This document shows positions 16,252-25,673 of a stretch of 64,000 nucleotides of DNA, one piece after another. Origin of the DNA: JAVVEG01 sp041751425 (GTDB lineage: Bacteria; Pseudomonadota; Gammaproteobacteria; Pseudomonadales; Pseudohongiellaceae); NCBI GenBank assembly GCA_041751425.1, contig JBGSXL010000019.1:8796-72795 (forward strand), given 5' to 3'. Within the stretch, counting starts at the first letter, position 1. Every line of letters begins with the position of its first letter. The notes below the pieces were generated by a model. It did no database searches, was not told where the DNA came from, and worked only from the letters and a program-made list of their open reading frames with translations. Made by a program: the position numbers and the translations under genes.

Positions 16252-19074
16252 ATGAATACCTCCAAGACTTTGCTCTCACTAGCCATATCCGCAGCACTGT
16301 TGAGCGCAGCTTCCACTACTGTTGCCCAGCAGGGCGCTGGCAGCAGTGCATCCAATGTCACTACGCAGAGTATCAGTGCTCCAGCGGTACGTGGCCAGAT
16401 TGCTGATCAACGCGGCGACTTCATGTCGGGTGTGCTTGTCAGTCTGCAAGGCAGCAATCGTCAGGAAGTCACTGACAGTCAAGGTCGCTTTCGTTTTGAT
16501 GGTCTGAGCGCAGGTACATATCAGGTGGGTATCAGCTACCTCGGTTTCCAGGATCAAACTGTCACTGCGATAGTGGCTGCCAATGCCGGTCAGGAACTGA
16601 ATATCACGCTGCGTCCAGAACTAGCGCAGGACATGGAAACTATTCTTGTTGTAGGTGTTCGCGATGGTCAGTCACGCGCGCTGAACGCACAACGTGCAGC
16701 AAACAATATAAAGTCCGTGGTCTCAGCCGACTATTTAGGTCGCTTCCCGGATGGGAACGTCGCCGAGTCCATGCAACGTCTTCCTGGCGCTGCTGTACAG
16801 CGTGACCAGGGCGAAGGCAAATATGTAAACGTCCGTGGCGCTCCGCGTGAATTCGCGAACGTCTCAGTAGACGGCGTCGTACTGCCCGCACCGGATGGTG
16901 GTTCCCGAGCTATCGATCTGGACACCATTCCTTCCGATGTGATTTCCGCGCTCGAATTGACCAAGGCATTGACCCCCAATATGGACGCCGATGCCATTGC
17001 CGGTAACATCAACATCGTCACTCGTGGGGCACTGGACAGTTCGGGCCGCATTTTACGTGGCAATGCGTCCACTGGTCGCAACCAGAAGGGCGGTGGTGAT
17101 GTGTACAAGCTTGGCATGATGTATGGCGATCGGATTGCAGGTAATCAGGACATGGGTTTCCTGTTCTCCGCCAATCACAGCGAAACGGATCGTGTCACCG
17201 ACAATATAGAGCACTCCTGGGATACATTGGCCAGTGGCGCGTTTGTGCCGGTGGAGACAGAGTTCAAGGATTACGAGGTAACACGCATTCGTACTGGTAT
17301 CACTGGTCGGTTCGATATGCGCCCCAATGAGAATACCCATTTCTATCTTTCTCACAATTATTCCCGCTTTGAGGACAACGAGTATCGCGACAATATGGTA
17401 GTGGAGTGGGAACGTCATACTGCAGATTCCAACGAGACGCGGGGAATCGCAGGACGAGCAACTTTTGACAATGAGCTCCGCCATCGCACCTTCATCAATA
17501 CGATTAATTCCACAGTATTCGGCGGCAACCATTTCTTTGATAGATTTGAACTGGATTACTCCATAGCGTACTCAACAGCGTCGCAGGAATATCCGGATCG
17601 CGATTATCTGATTTATCGTGAGCGCACTCGTCCAAGAGTGGCTTATGACTTTTCCGATCCTGATCTGCCTACGTATCAGGTACTTGCCGGTGACGGCAGC
17701 GTGGTAAGAACCGATTTCGACTTTCCCGCAGCGGACTACAATTTCCGCCGCTATGAACGTCGGCTGGGTGATGCCGAGGATAAAGAGCAGGCATACACTA
17801 TCAATGCAACCATGCCGATGCAGTTTGGTGATGTTTATTCCAGTATGCAGTTTGGCGCCAAAGTGCGACTGAAAGAAAAGTTCAATGATGAAGATCGCTT
17901 CCGCAATTCAGTCGGTAATGGTGCGCCAGCTTTTTCAGCGATTGGTATCGACAAACAATCGCTGCCATTCGACGGTTTCTACAACAATGGACCCAAGTTT
18001 CAAAGAAACTTTGTTAGCCTGTACGGTCCCGCGTTGGAAAGTGCCAACTTCCTGCCGCGGTTGGAGGCGTCAATCACCGGGGACTACACCGCCTCAGAGG
18101 ACACCTACGCGGTCTATGCGATGAATACCATGGAGTTTGGTGCGACCACTGCGCTGCTGGGATTACGTGCAGAGCGCACGAGTACTTCAGGAAAAGCTGC
18201 TGAATTTGATCTTGATACCGATGCTATTGTCCCTGTCAGTGCCAGCAATTCTTACACGAAATTGTTTCCCAGTGCGCATTTGCGCCATGAGCTGGCTAAC
18301 GGTGTCATTCTCCGCGCCTCCTACACAACAGGCATGAGTCGTCCTAATTTTGAAGATCTGGTGCCCTACCGTATCGTGGAAGATCGGGACACTGGTCGCG
18401 GCAGTGTAGAGATCGGCAATATCGATCTGGACCCGACATATGCCAATAACTTTGACCTGATGGCAGAGTACTATGTAGAGCCGCTAGGCCTGATCTCCGG
18501 TGGTCTGTTTTACAAATCTCTGAAAGACCCGATCTTCAGTGCGCGCAGCGTATTTGTGGGCGGCGAATTTGATGGGTTTGACATGACCCGTCCAGAGAAC
18601 GCCAGCGATGGTGAACTCAGAGGTTTTGAGCTGAACTGGCAACAGACCCTGGACTTCCTGCCAGGTTACTGGGGTGGTCTGGGCTTCGCAGCCAACTATA
18701 CGCGCACCAGTTCTTCTGCTGATCTGCCATTCAATCTGGGAAAAACTGATTTACCTGGCACCAGTGAAAGCACGGTGAATTTTGTATTGCAGTATGACAT
18801 AGCGGCCTTCAGTGCCCAGTTGTCCTACAACAAGCGCTCAGAGTGGATTGACAGCATTGATACCTCCAATCCTGATCTGAACACGTACTGGGATGGACGT
18901 GCTACTGTGGATTTCACCACCAGTTACAGAGTGAATGACAATTTCAGTGTTTTCGCAGAAGCCAGCAACCTTACCGATACCAAAGGCATTCGCTACCAGG
19001 GTTCACGCTCACGCGTTTATGAGCACGAGCAGTTCGGACGTATGTGGCAAGTGGGTGTGCGCGGATCATTCTGA
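16252..19074 (+). CDS. TonB-dependent receptor, probable organophosphate/phytate uptake
   Basis: This 940-aa outer-membrane receptor has a signal peptide ending TVAQQ and a carboxypeptidase-regulatory-like beta domain (about 47-125, VRGQIADQRGDFMSGVLVSL). It continues with a TonB-box-like stretch (METILVVG), a plug domain (about 140-260, including GNVAESMQRLPGAAVQRDQG and KYVNVRGAPREFANVSVDGV) and a 22-strand-type barrel ending in the expected terminal Phe. It resembles the Xanthomonas/Caulobacter-type large receptors. AGGAG precedes the ATG. Downstream phosphatase and phytase-like genes plus the Pho-type promoter suggest it takes up a phosphorylated organic compound such as phytate or its breakdown products. 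That role is inference. Confidence 0.9.
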   Translation: MNTSKTLLSLAISAALLSAASTTVAQQGAGSSASNVTTQSISAPAVRGQIADQRGDFMSGVLVSLQGSNRQEVTDSQGRFRFDGLSAGTYQVGISYLGFQDQTVTAIVAANAGQELNITLRPELAQDMETILVVGVRDGQSRALNAQRAANNIKSVVSADYLGRFPDGNVAESMQRLPGAAVQRDQGEGKYVNVRGAPREFANVSVDGVVLPAPDGGSRAIDLDTIPSDVISALELTKALTPNMDADAIAGNINIVTRGALDSSGRILRGNASTGRNQKGGGDVYKLGMMYGDRIAGNQDMGFLFSANHSETDRVTDNIEHSWDTLASGAFVPVETEFKDYEVTRIRTGITGRFDMRPNENTHFYLSHNYSRFEDNEYRDNMVVEWERHTADSNETRGIAGRATFDNELRHRTFINTINSTVFGGNHFFDRFELDYSIAYSTASQEYPDRDYLIYRERTRPRVAYDFSDPDLPTYQVLAGDGSVVRTDFDFPAADYNFRRYERRLGDAEDKEQAYTINATMPMQFGDVYSSMQFGAKVRLKEKFNDEDRFRNSVGNGAPAFSAIGIDKQSLPFDGFYNNGPKFQRNFVSLYGPALESANFLPRLEASITGDYTASEDTYAVYAMNTMEFGATTALLGLRAERTSTSGKAAEFDLDTDAIVPVSASNSYTKLFPSAHLRHELANGVILRASYTTGMSRPNFEDLVPYRIVEDRDTGRGSVEIGNIDLDPTYANNFDLMAEYYVEPLGLISGGLFYKSLKDPIFSARSVFVGGEFDGFDMTRPENASDGELRGFELNWQQTLDFLPGYWGGLGFAANYTRTSSSADLPFNLGKTDLPGTSESTVNFVLQYDIAAFSAQLSYNKRSEWIDSIDTSNPDLNTYWDGRATVDFTTSYRVNDNFSVFAEASNLTDTKGIRYQGSRSRVYEHEQFGRMWQVGVRGSF

Positions 19075-19089
19075 TGTACTGAAACTGAT

Positions 19090-19125
19090 GCGGGAACCAG
19101 TACCTGGGGTTCCTGCATTTTTTTT
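19090..19125 (+). terminator. Terminator between receptor and phosphatase genes
   Basis: GCGGGAACC (19090-19098) pairs with GGTTCCTGC (19108-19116) with a 9-base loop, one G-T pair, then A and eight T residues. It lies 16 bases after the receptor stop and 10 before the phosphatase start. It may be leaky, lowering expression of the downstream enzymes relative to or instead of the receptor. Confidence 0.75.
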
Positions 19126-19134
19126 GAGGTAGCC

Positions 19135-20526
19135 ATGCAAAAAATATTTAAATTCTTCATTCCATCTTTATTGCTCAGTTTTTCTATTTTTTCTTTCGAA
19201 GCACAGGCACAGAATACCCTGGTTCCTGAGGGTGAAAGCCGCTATCAGGCAACGGCCTTTCCCGATCGAATAGTTCTTGTACCCACCGCCACTCCGGCGA
19301 ACAGTCAGACTGTCAATTGGCGGACACGCATCGATGTCACTGAGGCCTTTGCAGAGATCAGTCTTGCTCAGGACACCCCGGCATTGCACTTGCATTCCAC
19401 GAAGGTGCCTGCTCGCACAGTTATGTTGGGTGCTGACAATGGTCCGGCTCACCATCATCAGGTAAGTTTCACCGGCTTACAGGCAAACACGCTGTACGCA
19501 TATCGCGTCATGGGTGCGAATACCTGGAGCGAGTGGTTTCAATTTCGCACCGCTGAGGAAGGGTTTGTACCCTTCACCGCGATCTATTTCGGCGATGCAC
19601 AGAATGCAGTGAAATCGCATTTTTCCCGTGTGGTTCGCGAAGCTTTTTCTACCAATGCTCACGCCCGGGTGATGATTCATGCTGGTGACCTGGTGAACTC
19701 GCGCGACGGTAATCACGATGATGAGTGGGGTGAATGGTTCGAGGCCGGTGGTTGGCTCAACGGCATGATCAACAACGTGGTAGCCGCAGGCAATCACGAA
19801 CACATCGAGCACGCTACGGGGCCGCGTACGCTGGTGCCACAGTGGGCAACTCAGTTTGGTACGCCGGACAATGGCCCCGCGCCTTTGCAGGACACCGTTT
19901 ACTATGTTGACTATCAGGGAGTTCGCATCATCGTGCTGGACTCGATGCAGGCGTTGCAAAGTGAACCCATGGCTCAACTGCAGGCACAATGGCTACAGCA
20001 GGTTCTGAGTGACAATCCGAATCGCTGGACTGTAGTGACTTACCATCATCCGATGTTCTCCGTTTCGCTTGGCCGTGACAATCCGGAATTACGCAAGCAC
20101 TGGCAGAGTTTGTTCGAACAATTTGGTGTAGACATGGTGTTGCAGGGGCACGATCATACCTATGGCAGGGGGCAGAACATTGCAACTGGCGCCTCGGGAC
20201 AATTGCATGGTGCCGGTCCCATGTATGTTGTTTCCGTAGCCGGACCCAAGATGTATCTGGTGTCAGAGCAAGCGGAGGAGAGCATGCTACGCACGGCTGA
20301 AGACACACAGTTATTCCAGACTCTGGAGTTCATGGAAAACACGTTGCACTACGAAGCCAGAACTGTAACCGGTGTGTTGTACGATGCATTTGATATCGTG
20401 CGTGATGTATCCGGCCAAACCCGAATTGAAGATCACCGCCCTTCCGGTTCACCGGATCGGCGCTGCGCAAACCCGGCACCGGAGAATCCCAACCGATGCT
20501 GGAATGGCACAGAGTTCAGTAATTGA
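19135..20526 (+). CDS. Purple-acid-phosphatase-type exported metallophosphoesterase
   Basis: This 463-aa secreted enzyme has a Sec signal (ending EAQAQ), an N-terminal fibronectin-III-like domain (about 45-145) and a calcineurin-type catalytic domain. Metal ligands are visible in order: YFGDAQ, HAGDLVNSRDG, AAGNHEH, TYHHPMF and LQGHDHTYGRG. These match the purple acid phosphatase set, which hydrolyses phosphomonoesters through a bimetallic site. It should act in the periplasm or outside the cell. Position between a TonB receptor and a phytase-like gene suggests it finishes dephosphorylation of inositol phosphates or similar esters. Confidence 0.9.
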   Translation: MQKIFKFFIPSLLLSFSIFSFEAQAQNTLVPEGESRYQATAFPDRIVLVPTATPANSQTVNWRTRIDVTEAFAEISLAQDTPALHLHSTKVPARTVMLGADNGPAHHHQVSFTGLQANTLYAYRVMGANTWSEWFQFRTAEEGFVPFTAIYFGDAQNAVKSHFSRVVREAFSTNAHARVMIHAGDLVNSRDGNHDDEWGEWFEAGGWLNGMINNVVAAGNHEHIEHATGPRTLVPQWATQFGTPDNGPAPLQDTVYYVDYQGVRIIVLDSMQALQSEPMAQLQAQWLQQVLSDNPNRWTVVTYHHPMFSVSLGRDNPELRKHWQSLFEQFGVDMVLQGHDHTYGRGQNIATGASGQLHGAGPMYVVSVAGPKMYLVSEQAEESMLRTAEDTQLFQTLEFMENTLHYEARTVTGVLYDAFDIVRDVSGQTRIEDHRPSGSPDRRCANPAPENPNRCWNGTEFSN

Positions 20527-20551
20527 AATTTTTAAGTACAGGTGTATTTCT

Positions 20552-21619
20552 ATGAAAATTTCCGCATTTCTATTGATACTGTCATTGTTCCTGCAATCAT
20601 GCAGTGACCCCGTTACGGCCAATGATGAGCAACCAAAACTTGTCACCGTCACAGAAGTTTTTCACACTGACAGGGATGAGGGCGACAACGTCGACAGCCC
20701 CGCCGTTTGGCATGGTCCCAACGGTCAACACTGGTTGCTGGCAACTGCTAAAGAAGGCAACACTATCCTGGCTTACGATGCCCGCAATGGCGAATTCATT
20801 CAGCGTTTTGGTGACGGCGGCAGCGGCGTAGGTCAATTTCTGCGCCCCAATGGTATTTCGGTTATCGACGACTTGATGCTGGTGGTAGAGCGCGATAACA
20901 AGCGCATTTCTGTGTATGCCTTGCCCGAATTCAACTTCGTCGGGTTCATGACCCACGAAGATCTGCGCCTGCCTTATGGTCTCGCGGCCCACCGCAATGC
21001 AGATAGCAGTTATGAGTTGTATGTAACAGACAATTTCAACCCCGCACTGGAAGGCTATCCGCCGGAAGAAGAGCTGGACGACCGCGTGCATCATTTCCGC
21101 TTCCGGGTCGATAACAATATGCTGAGCAGCGAACATGTGCGTACATTTGGTGAAATTGGCGGCCCCGGTTTGCTGACCAAGGTTGAGTCGATCTATTTCG
21201 ACCCGGTGTATGAGCGGGTTTTGATCGCTGATGAATCGTTTTCGCAACGTAACGTAAAAGTGTATTCGCCCGACGGTACTTTTACTGGCGAGATTATACC
21301 CAGCACTCACTTCAGCAGTGAGCCGGAAGGTATCGCCCTGTACTCGTGTGATAATGGCGAAGGCTACTGGATAATCACCGATCAGCACCGTACTCCAGAG
21401 AACAAATTTGAGATCTTCGACAGAGTCACTCTTAGTCATCTCGGGACTGTGAAAACGCAAATGACGCTGAACACTGATGGCATCTGGTTGACCCAGCGCG
21501 CCTTCGGACCGTTTGCAAAAGGAGCGCTGTATCCGGTGCACGATGATGGCAGCATCACCGCCATCAGTTGGGAGGATATTGCCAGCGGTCTGAATCTGAC
21601 ATTGGATTGTACGCTGTAA
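20552..21619 (+). CDS. Beta-propeller phytase-like (3-phytase) lipoprotein
   Basis: This 355-aa lipoprotein (MKISAFLLILSLFLQSC) resembles beta-propeller phytases, which remove phosphates from calcium phytate. Supporting sequence is the early DNVDSPAVWHG (equivalent to the family D-D-P-A-I-W strand), LLATAKEGNTILAYDARNGE, QFLRPNGISVIDDLMLVVER, VLIADESFSQRNVKVYSPDG and SEPEGIALY. These acidic repeats suit the calcium-binding channel. The start chosen is ATG at 20552, 25 bases after the phosphatase stop. A longer in-frame start lies inside the phosphatase gene and lacks a signal peptide. It forms an operon with the receptor and phosphatase. Confidence 0.8.
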   Translation: MKISAFLLILSLFLQSCSDPVTANDEQPKLVTVTEVFHTDRDEGDNVDSPAVWHGPNGQHWLLATAKEGNTILAYDARNGEFIQRFGDGGSGVGQFLRPNGISVIDDLMLVVERDNKRISVYALPEFNFVGFMTHEDLRLPYGLAAHRNADSSYELYVTDNFNPALEGYPPEEELDDRVHHFRFRVDNNMLSSEHVRTFGEIGGPGLLTKVESIYFDPVYERVLIADESFSQRNVKVYSPDGTFTGEIIPSTHFSSEPEGIALYSCDNGEGYWIITDQHRTPENKFEIFDRVTLSHLGTVKTQMTLNTDGIWLTQRAFGPFAKGALYPVHDDGSITAISWEDIASGLNLTLDCTL

Positions 21620-21685
21620 AATAGTCTGATGAGCATACAGATTCTTTCTAAACATCCGGCTGTGATATTTCTAATTGTATGCCAA

Positions 21686-23134
21686 TTATACGGCAGGTGG
21701 CTTCTGCGATTTTTCCGATTGCCCCAAACCGGAACGGGTCATTTCTCCCCAGCCTTTTTTCTTGCGCATAAACTCCCACCAACCTTGTACGCGCCAGACA
21801 TTGTTTAACTGTCGGTAGCCAAAGTTCTCGATAAAAATTATTGCCATCAACTTGAGCAGATCCTTTGCTTTGGGAATCCGACGCAGCGCTACTTCTTCAA
21901 GAATTAAAGAGCCAGCACTGACAAAAATACCAAAGAAAAACGTCAATGCCAGAAAGGCCAATACGAATGCTGGATTCAATATGCCACTGAACCAAAATAA
22001 TGGCACCAAGACATAGCCCAGTACTTCTGCCAATGGACCAATTACGTCAATTAAAAGTGAGAAAGGCATGCCAACGGTGCCTATTCGACCATAATATGGA
22101 TTCATCAGCATTTTGCGGTGTTTGAAGAATGTTTCCAGTGCTCCGCGTTGCCAGCGCTTTCGTTGCCGTGACAGAATTCTCAGGTTGTCCGGTACTTCCG
22201 TCCAGCATACTGGTTCTGCCACTGAAACTATGTCATAGGGAATATTGTTCTCCCGGTGGTAACGATGTAAGCGCAACACCAGTTCGTAATCTTCGCCGAC
22301 AGTGTTGGTGTCATAACCGCCGGCAGCCAGTGTTGAGGAGCGCCGAAAAATCCCGAACGCACCGGAGATCATGGTCAACACATTCAGTTCACTCAAGGCC
22401 ACGCGGGCAACCAAAAAAGCGCGTGTATACTCAACAGTCTGTAACAAGGGGATCAGTTTATTGGACAAACCTACTCGTGTGACGCGACCACCCCTGATAT
22501 CACAACCATTGGCGACCCGAATTGTACCGCCCACAGCAACTACCTTTGTCGGATTGGTCAGGAAAGGCTGCACTGCGTGCAATAACGCGTCAGACTCCAG
22601 CATTGAGTCAGCATCCACCGCGCAAAAAAGTGGGCTACGAGAGACATTGATTCCTACGTTCAGGGCATCGGCCTTACCCCCATTCTCCTTGTCGACAACA
22701 ATCAGGTTATGATACAAGCGCGACTGATAGACGCGACGAATGGGCTTGTGCTGCGTCACGCTTTCAAAGGATCGGAGACTTGGTCGCAGGTCAAAGTGTT
22801 TGATGAGCTTCTGCAAAGTGTCGTCTTTCGAGCCATCGTTGACGACAATGACCTCAAAATGCGGATACCGGATACTAAGCAAAGAGCGTGTGCTCTCAAC
22901 AATATTCAGACCCTCATTATATGCTGGTGCTATCAGGGAAATTGGAGGTGCACCTGGCGCCCGTTGTTGCCAGAGTGTTTCACGGTTTTCGGTTTGGTCC
23001 TCCCGCCGCATAGAACGACCGGCGATCAATAATAGCAGTAACACAACCAGGTTCTGTGCTACTCCGACAGCGATGACGACCACGACCACCCACGCTGCAA
23101 TGTGCCTCAGGGCGCTCAGCAATAGGTCAAGCAT
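21686..23134 (-). CDS. Processive family 2 glycosyltransferase (PgaC/HasA-like)
   Basis: This 482-aa inner-membrane synthase has one N-terminal helix, a GT-A domain and about four C-terminal helices. Catalytic signatures are APAYNEGLNIVES, VVNDGSKDDT, FCAVDADSMLES (DxD), GEDYELVLRLH and the QRKRW-type motif RQRKRWQRG that marks polymerising enzymes such as poly-GlcNAc or hyaluronan synthases. The ATG at 23134 has AGGAGG 7 bases upstream. It overlaps the HEAT gene by 8 bases and is last in an operon with a YaiO/TPR protein and a response regulator. Its likely role is making and pushing an exopolysaccharide chain into the periplasm. Confidence 0.9.
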   Translation of the reverse strand: MLDLLLSALRHIAAWVVVVVIAVGVAQNLVVLLLLLIAGRSMRREDQTENRETLWQQRAPGAPPISLIAPAYNEGLNIVESTRSLLSIRYPHFEVIVVNDGSKDDTLQKLIKHFDLRPSLRSFESVTQHKPIRRVYQSRLYHNLIVVDKENGGKADALNVGINVSRSPLFCAVDADSMLESDALLHAVQPFLTNPTKVVAVGGTIRVANGCDIRGGRVTRVGLSNKLIPLLQTVEYTRAFLVARVALSELNVLTMISGAFGIFRRSSTLAAGGYDTNTVGEDYELVLRLHRYHRENNIPYDIVSVAEPVCWTEVPDNLRILSRQRKRWQRGALETFFKHRKMLMNPYYGRIGTVGMPFSLLIDVIGPLAEVLGYVLVPLFWFSGILNPAFVLAFLALTFFFGIFVSAGSLILEEVALRRIPKAKDLLKLMAIIFIENFGYRQLNNVWRVQGWWEFMRKKKGWGEMTRSGLGQSEKSQKPPAV

Positions 23135-24233
23135 TAACGACCTCCTGCTCACCCTCGAACAGACGCAACCCGTTTTCATCCAGCATCAGTGCGGCTAGTC
23201 TCGCGCCCTGACCAAAGCCGCCGCAACCGGTATAAGTGGCGCGTAATTGCAATACTTCGATACCGTCATCGCCCAATTTCAGTAATGCTTCTGCGGCACG
23301 AAAGCGCACCCACCAGTTGCGATCATCCATCAAAAAATTCAGTGCAGACAAGCAATCCTGTAAACCGATACGACCAGCGGCTTTTGCCGCGACAGCCCGT
23401 ACCTGCCAGCTCATGTCTGCCAGACCACGCCTAACGACATCAGCAGCTGCCGGGTGCTGTAAAGCGGATAGTGCGCGCAATGCTGTTGATCTGATATCGA
23501 CATCAACATCCTTGGCGTATGCTTGCAATACCTCCAATACCTGATAATCGCGTGCATCAACCATGGCTTCTGCGATAAGTAATTTTTCGGTCGTTCCCAG
23601 ATTTCTGTGTGCCGCTAACATTATCAGGTGACCAGGCGAGCGCCTGGCAATGTCCCGAAACAAGGTTCGTACATCGCGCGATTTTGCTGCGATGGAAAAC
23701 CTGAGTTTATCCATCAACACATCCATATCCGGCAATGCCTCAATGATCAACAAAGAATCGGCTGCAGCAATACGGGTCTCTTCGTCGCGATCATCCAGAG
23801 CTCTTAACAATGCTTTACGACTTTTTTCATCAGCAAAAATCTGCAGAGCAGCGGCGGCGAGTTGACGCTGCCGGACGTTGCCTCGGGCCAGGTCGGTGAT
23901 GCACTCGTCTCGAAAACGGATAGACTTCAATAATTTGGTTAGCCGCCGCCGCTCCTTTCCCTTAACCAGGTGGAACAGATCAATCGCAAGCTTGCGCAAT
24001 ATCGGTTTGTCGTGGCGACGGAATTTCAGCAGATTCTGTAAATCAGTCTGATCAGCCTCCTTGTCATCAAGCATGTATCGAAACAGGATTTGTTGGATTA
24101 TTTTCCTGACTAGGTCATTGTTTTTTGCTCTGTACTCATCGGCTGCCCGTCGGACTACCAGCAATGCCAGGATAAGTAACGAGGCGCCCGCGAGCACCGA
24201 AGTCACCATCCATATCAGCTCCAACAGAAACAT
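23127..24233 (-). CDS. Membrane-anchored HEAT-repeat protein
   Basis: This 368-aa protein has one N-terminal transmembrane helix (about 8-28), a linker rich in charged residues, then tandem alpha-helical HEAT/PBS-lyase-like repeats. Examples are VRQRQLAAAALQIFADEKSR, EETRIAAADSLLII, VDIRSTALRALSALQHPAA and WQVRAVAAKAAGRIGLQDC. HEAT arrays are protein-binding scaffolds. GGAGG precedes the ATG by 6 bases. Sitting between the YaiO-like barrel and the synthase, and overlapping the latter, it probably organises the polysaccharide machine or relays control from the response regulator. This role is inferred from position. Confidence 0.85.
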   Translation of the reverse strand: MFLLELIWMVTSVLAGASLLILALLVVRRAADEYRAKNNDLVRKIIQQILFRYMLDDKEADQTDLQNLLKFRRHDKPILRKLAIDLFHLVKGKERRRLTKLLKSIRFRDECITDLARGNVRQRQLAAAALQIFADEKSRKALLRALDDRDEETRIAAADSLLIIEALPDMDVLMDKLRFSIAAKSRDVRTLFRDIARRSPGHLIMLAAHRNLGTTEKLLIAEAMVDARDYQVLEVLQAYAKDVDVDIRSTALRALSALQHPAAADVVRRGLADMSWQVRAVAAKAAGRIGLQDCLSALNFLMDDRNWWVRFRAAEALLKLGDDGIEVLQLRATYTGCGGFGQGARLAALMLDENGLRLFEGEQEVVNA

Positions 24234-24302
24234 GATATGCCTCCACGGTGGTATTCATCAGCAGGTGTCATACTACCGCAGTGAAAACAAATGTGTATCA
24301 TG

Positions 24303-25673
24303 TCAGTACCGGTAAGAGACGCTGAGGCCGATGTTCTCCCGGGAATAGGAGTTGCGCCTGTCATGACGACCGACATTGAAGCGTAATGCAATTCCTGGCG
24401 TCAGTTGCCATAGCAGATAGGCAGTGCGCGAGCGAGTGTCGGTAGTAATTCCGTTTTCCGTTTCTGCGCCATCGCCAACACCAGCGCCAACACGAACAGT
24501 AGCGCTGAGTTGCCAGTTAATTCCCAACGACCAGCTCGCACTATTGTCTCCAGTTTCGTCACGCACAAAACCAAAACCTGGCGTCATCCAGAGCGCGGTG
24601 TCAGCAATATAGTGTTCGAAATCCAATCCGAGACGCCATACCGATCCGTTGCTGTAATCAGCGTACTGTAACGATGGGTTGAACAGGGTTGCACCAAAAG
24701 AATCGTTGCCTTCATTCAGTCGCATAGTTGCCGCACCGCGAAAGCGGTACTGGGCTGAAAAATTATGATCGCCGCTGACAGCCGCCGAGATTTGCCAGGG
24801 TAAAGCACCCTGTTGGTTGCCCAGCCACCCAGCCTCGAACACTGTGTCGCGATTATCAAAACGATTGTTGTTTTCAGCCCGGATATAATAAGCGCTGACA
24901 AGATTACGCTGATGTCGATATTCAATGAACTGGTCGCGCCAGTGACTCAGGGCAACGTCCCTGAAGCGACTGTTTTCAATACCACCAATCCATTCGTGGG
25001 CAGGGCCCGGTGGACTCAGGTTGCGCTCTACCCGCAGCCGGACATCAATATGACTGGGCGCTAGCAATGTTGCTCTCGCGAGTGCGTCCTGTGCAAGATC
25101 ATTGCGGCCCTGTGCTGAGCGCGCGTCATGCAGACCAATCCAAACTTCGAGGTCGTCATTGTTAAGCTCTTGTGCGCGCTCGAAATAAGCTACTGCCTGC
25201 CCCGGACGCTGTTGATACAAAGCGATTCGTCCGGCCAGATTCAAGGCTTCGATATTGTCAGGATGCTGTTGTAAAACCTCGGCCGTCCAATCGGCTGCTT
25301 CCGGGAACAACCCCTGAAATGCGCGCACTCGGGCCCTGCCCAAGCGCAATCCAATGTCCTCCGGATTCTTTGCCAAAGCTTCGTCCAGCATGAAGAGCGC
25401 TTCGTTGTAACGCGTCTGAAAAGCGATCACCATGGCCAATAGTGTCGACACTTCGGTTTTATCTGACGGAATAGGGTATGCAGTGAGTAAGGTTTGTTCG
25501 GCTGCCGCAAGCTCACCGGCATTGCGCTGCGTGATGGCTTGTTGAATCAACTGATCGTAATCCTGGGCCATTACGTCCTTCGGCAAAAGGTAAATAATGG
25601 TGATCAGAAGTAACTGTGGTAGTTGCTCAATGAACTTACCAAGGAGGTGTCTGCGAGGTGTGTTTGCTGTCAT
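24303..25673 (-). CDS. TPR plus YaiO-type outer-membrane beta-barrel protein
   Basis: This 456-aa exported protein (hydrophobic leader ending DVMAQ) has TPR-like helical repeats (about 40-215, including ALFMLDEALAKNPEDIGLRL and AVAYFERAQELNNDDLEVWI). A YaiO-family beta-barrel follows (about 225-456) and ends in aromatic SVSYRY, as outer-membrane proteins do. The TPR-barrel plan recalls PgaA/AlgK-AlgE, where a periplasmic TPR guides polymer to an outer-membrane pore. It overlaps the response-regulator stop by ATGA and precedes the HEAT and synthase genes. Confidence 0.85.
   Translation of the reverse strand: MTANTPRRHLLGKFIEQLPQLLLITIIYLLPKDVMAQDYDQLIQQAITQRNAGELAAAEQTLLTAYPIPSDKTEVSTLLAMVIAFQTRYNEALFMLDEALAKNPEDIGLRLGRARVRAFQGLFPEAADWTAEVLQQHPDNIEALNLAGRIALYQQRPGQAVAYFERAQELNNDDLEVWIGLHDARSAQGRNDLAQDALARATLLAPSHIDVRLRVERNLSPPGPAHEWIGGIENSRFRDVALSHWRDQFIEYRHQRNLVSAYYIRAENNNRFDNRDTVFEAGWLGNQQGALPWQISAAVSGDHNFSAQYRFRGAATMRLNEGNDSFGATLFNPSLQYADYSNGSVWRLGLDFEHYIADTALWMTPGFGFVRDETGDNSASWSLGINWQLSATVRVGAGVGDGAETENGITTDTRSRTAYLLWQLTPGIALRFNVGRHDRRNSYSRENIGLSVSYRY

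Noticed and set aside
20597..21655. Long antisense frame of 352 codons on the minus strand
   Set aside because: It lies wholly over the phytase-like gene, whose strand has signal peptide and family motifs. The antisense protein shows no recognisable domain.
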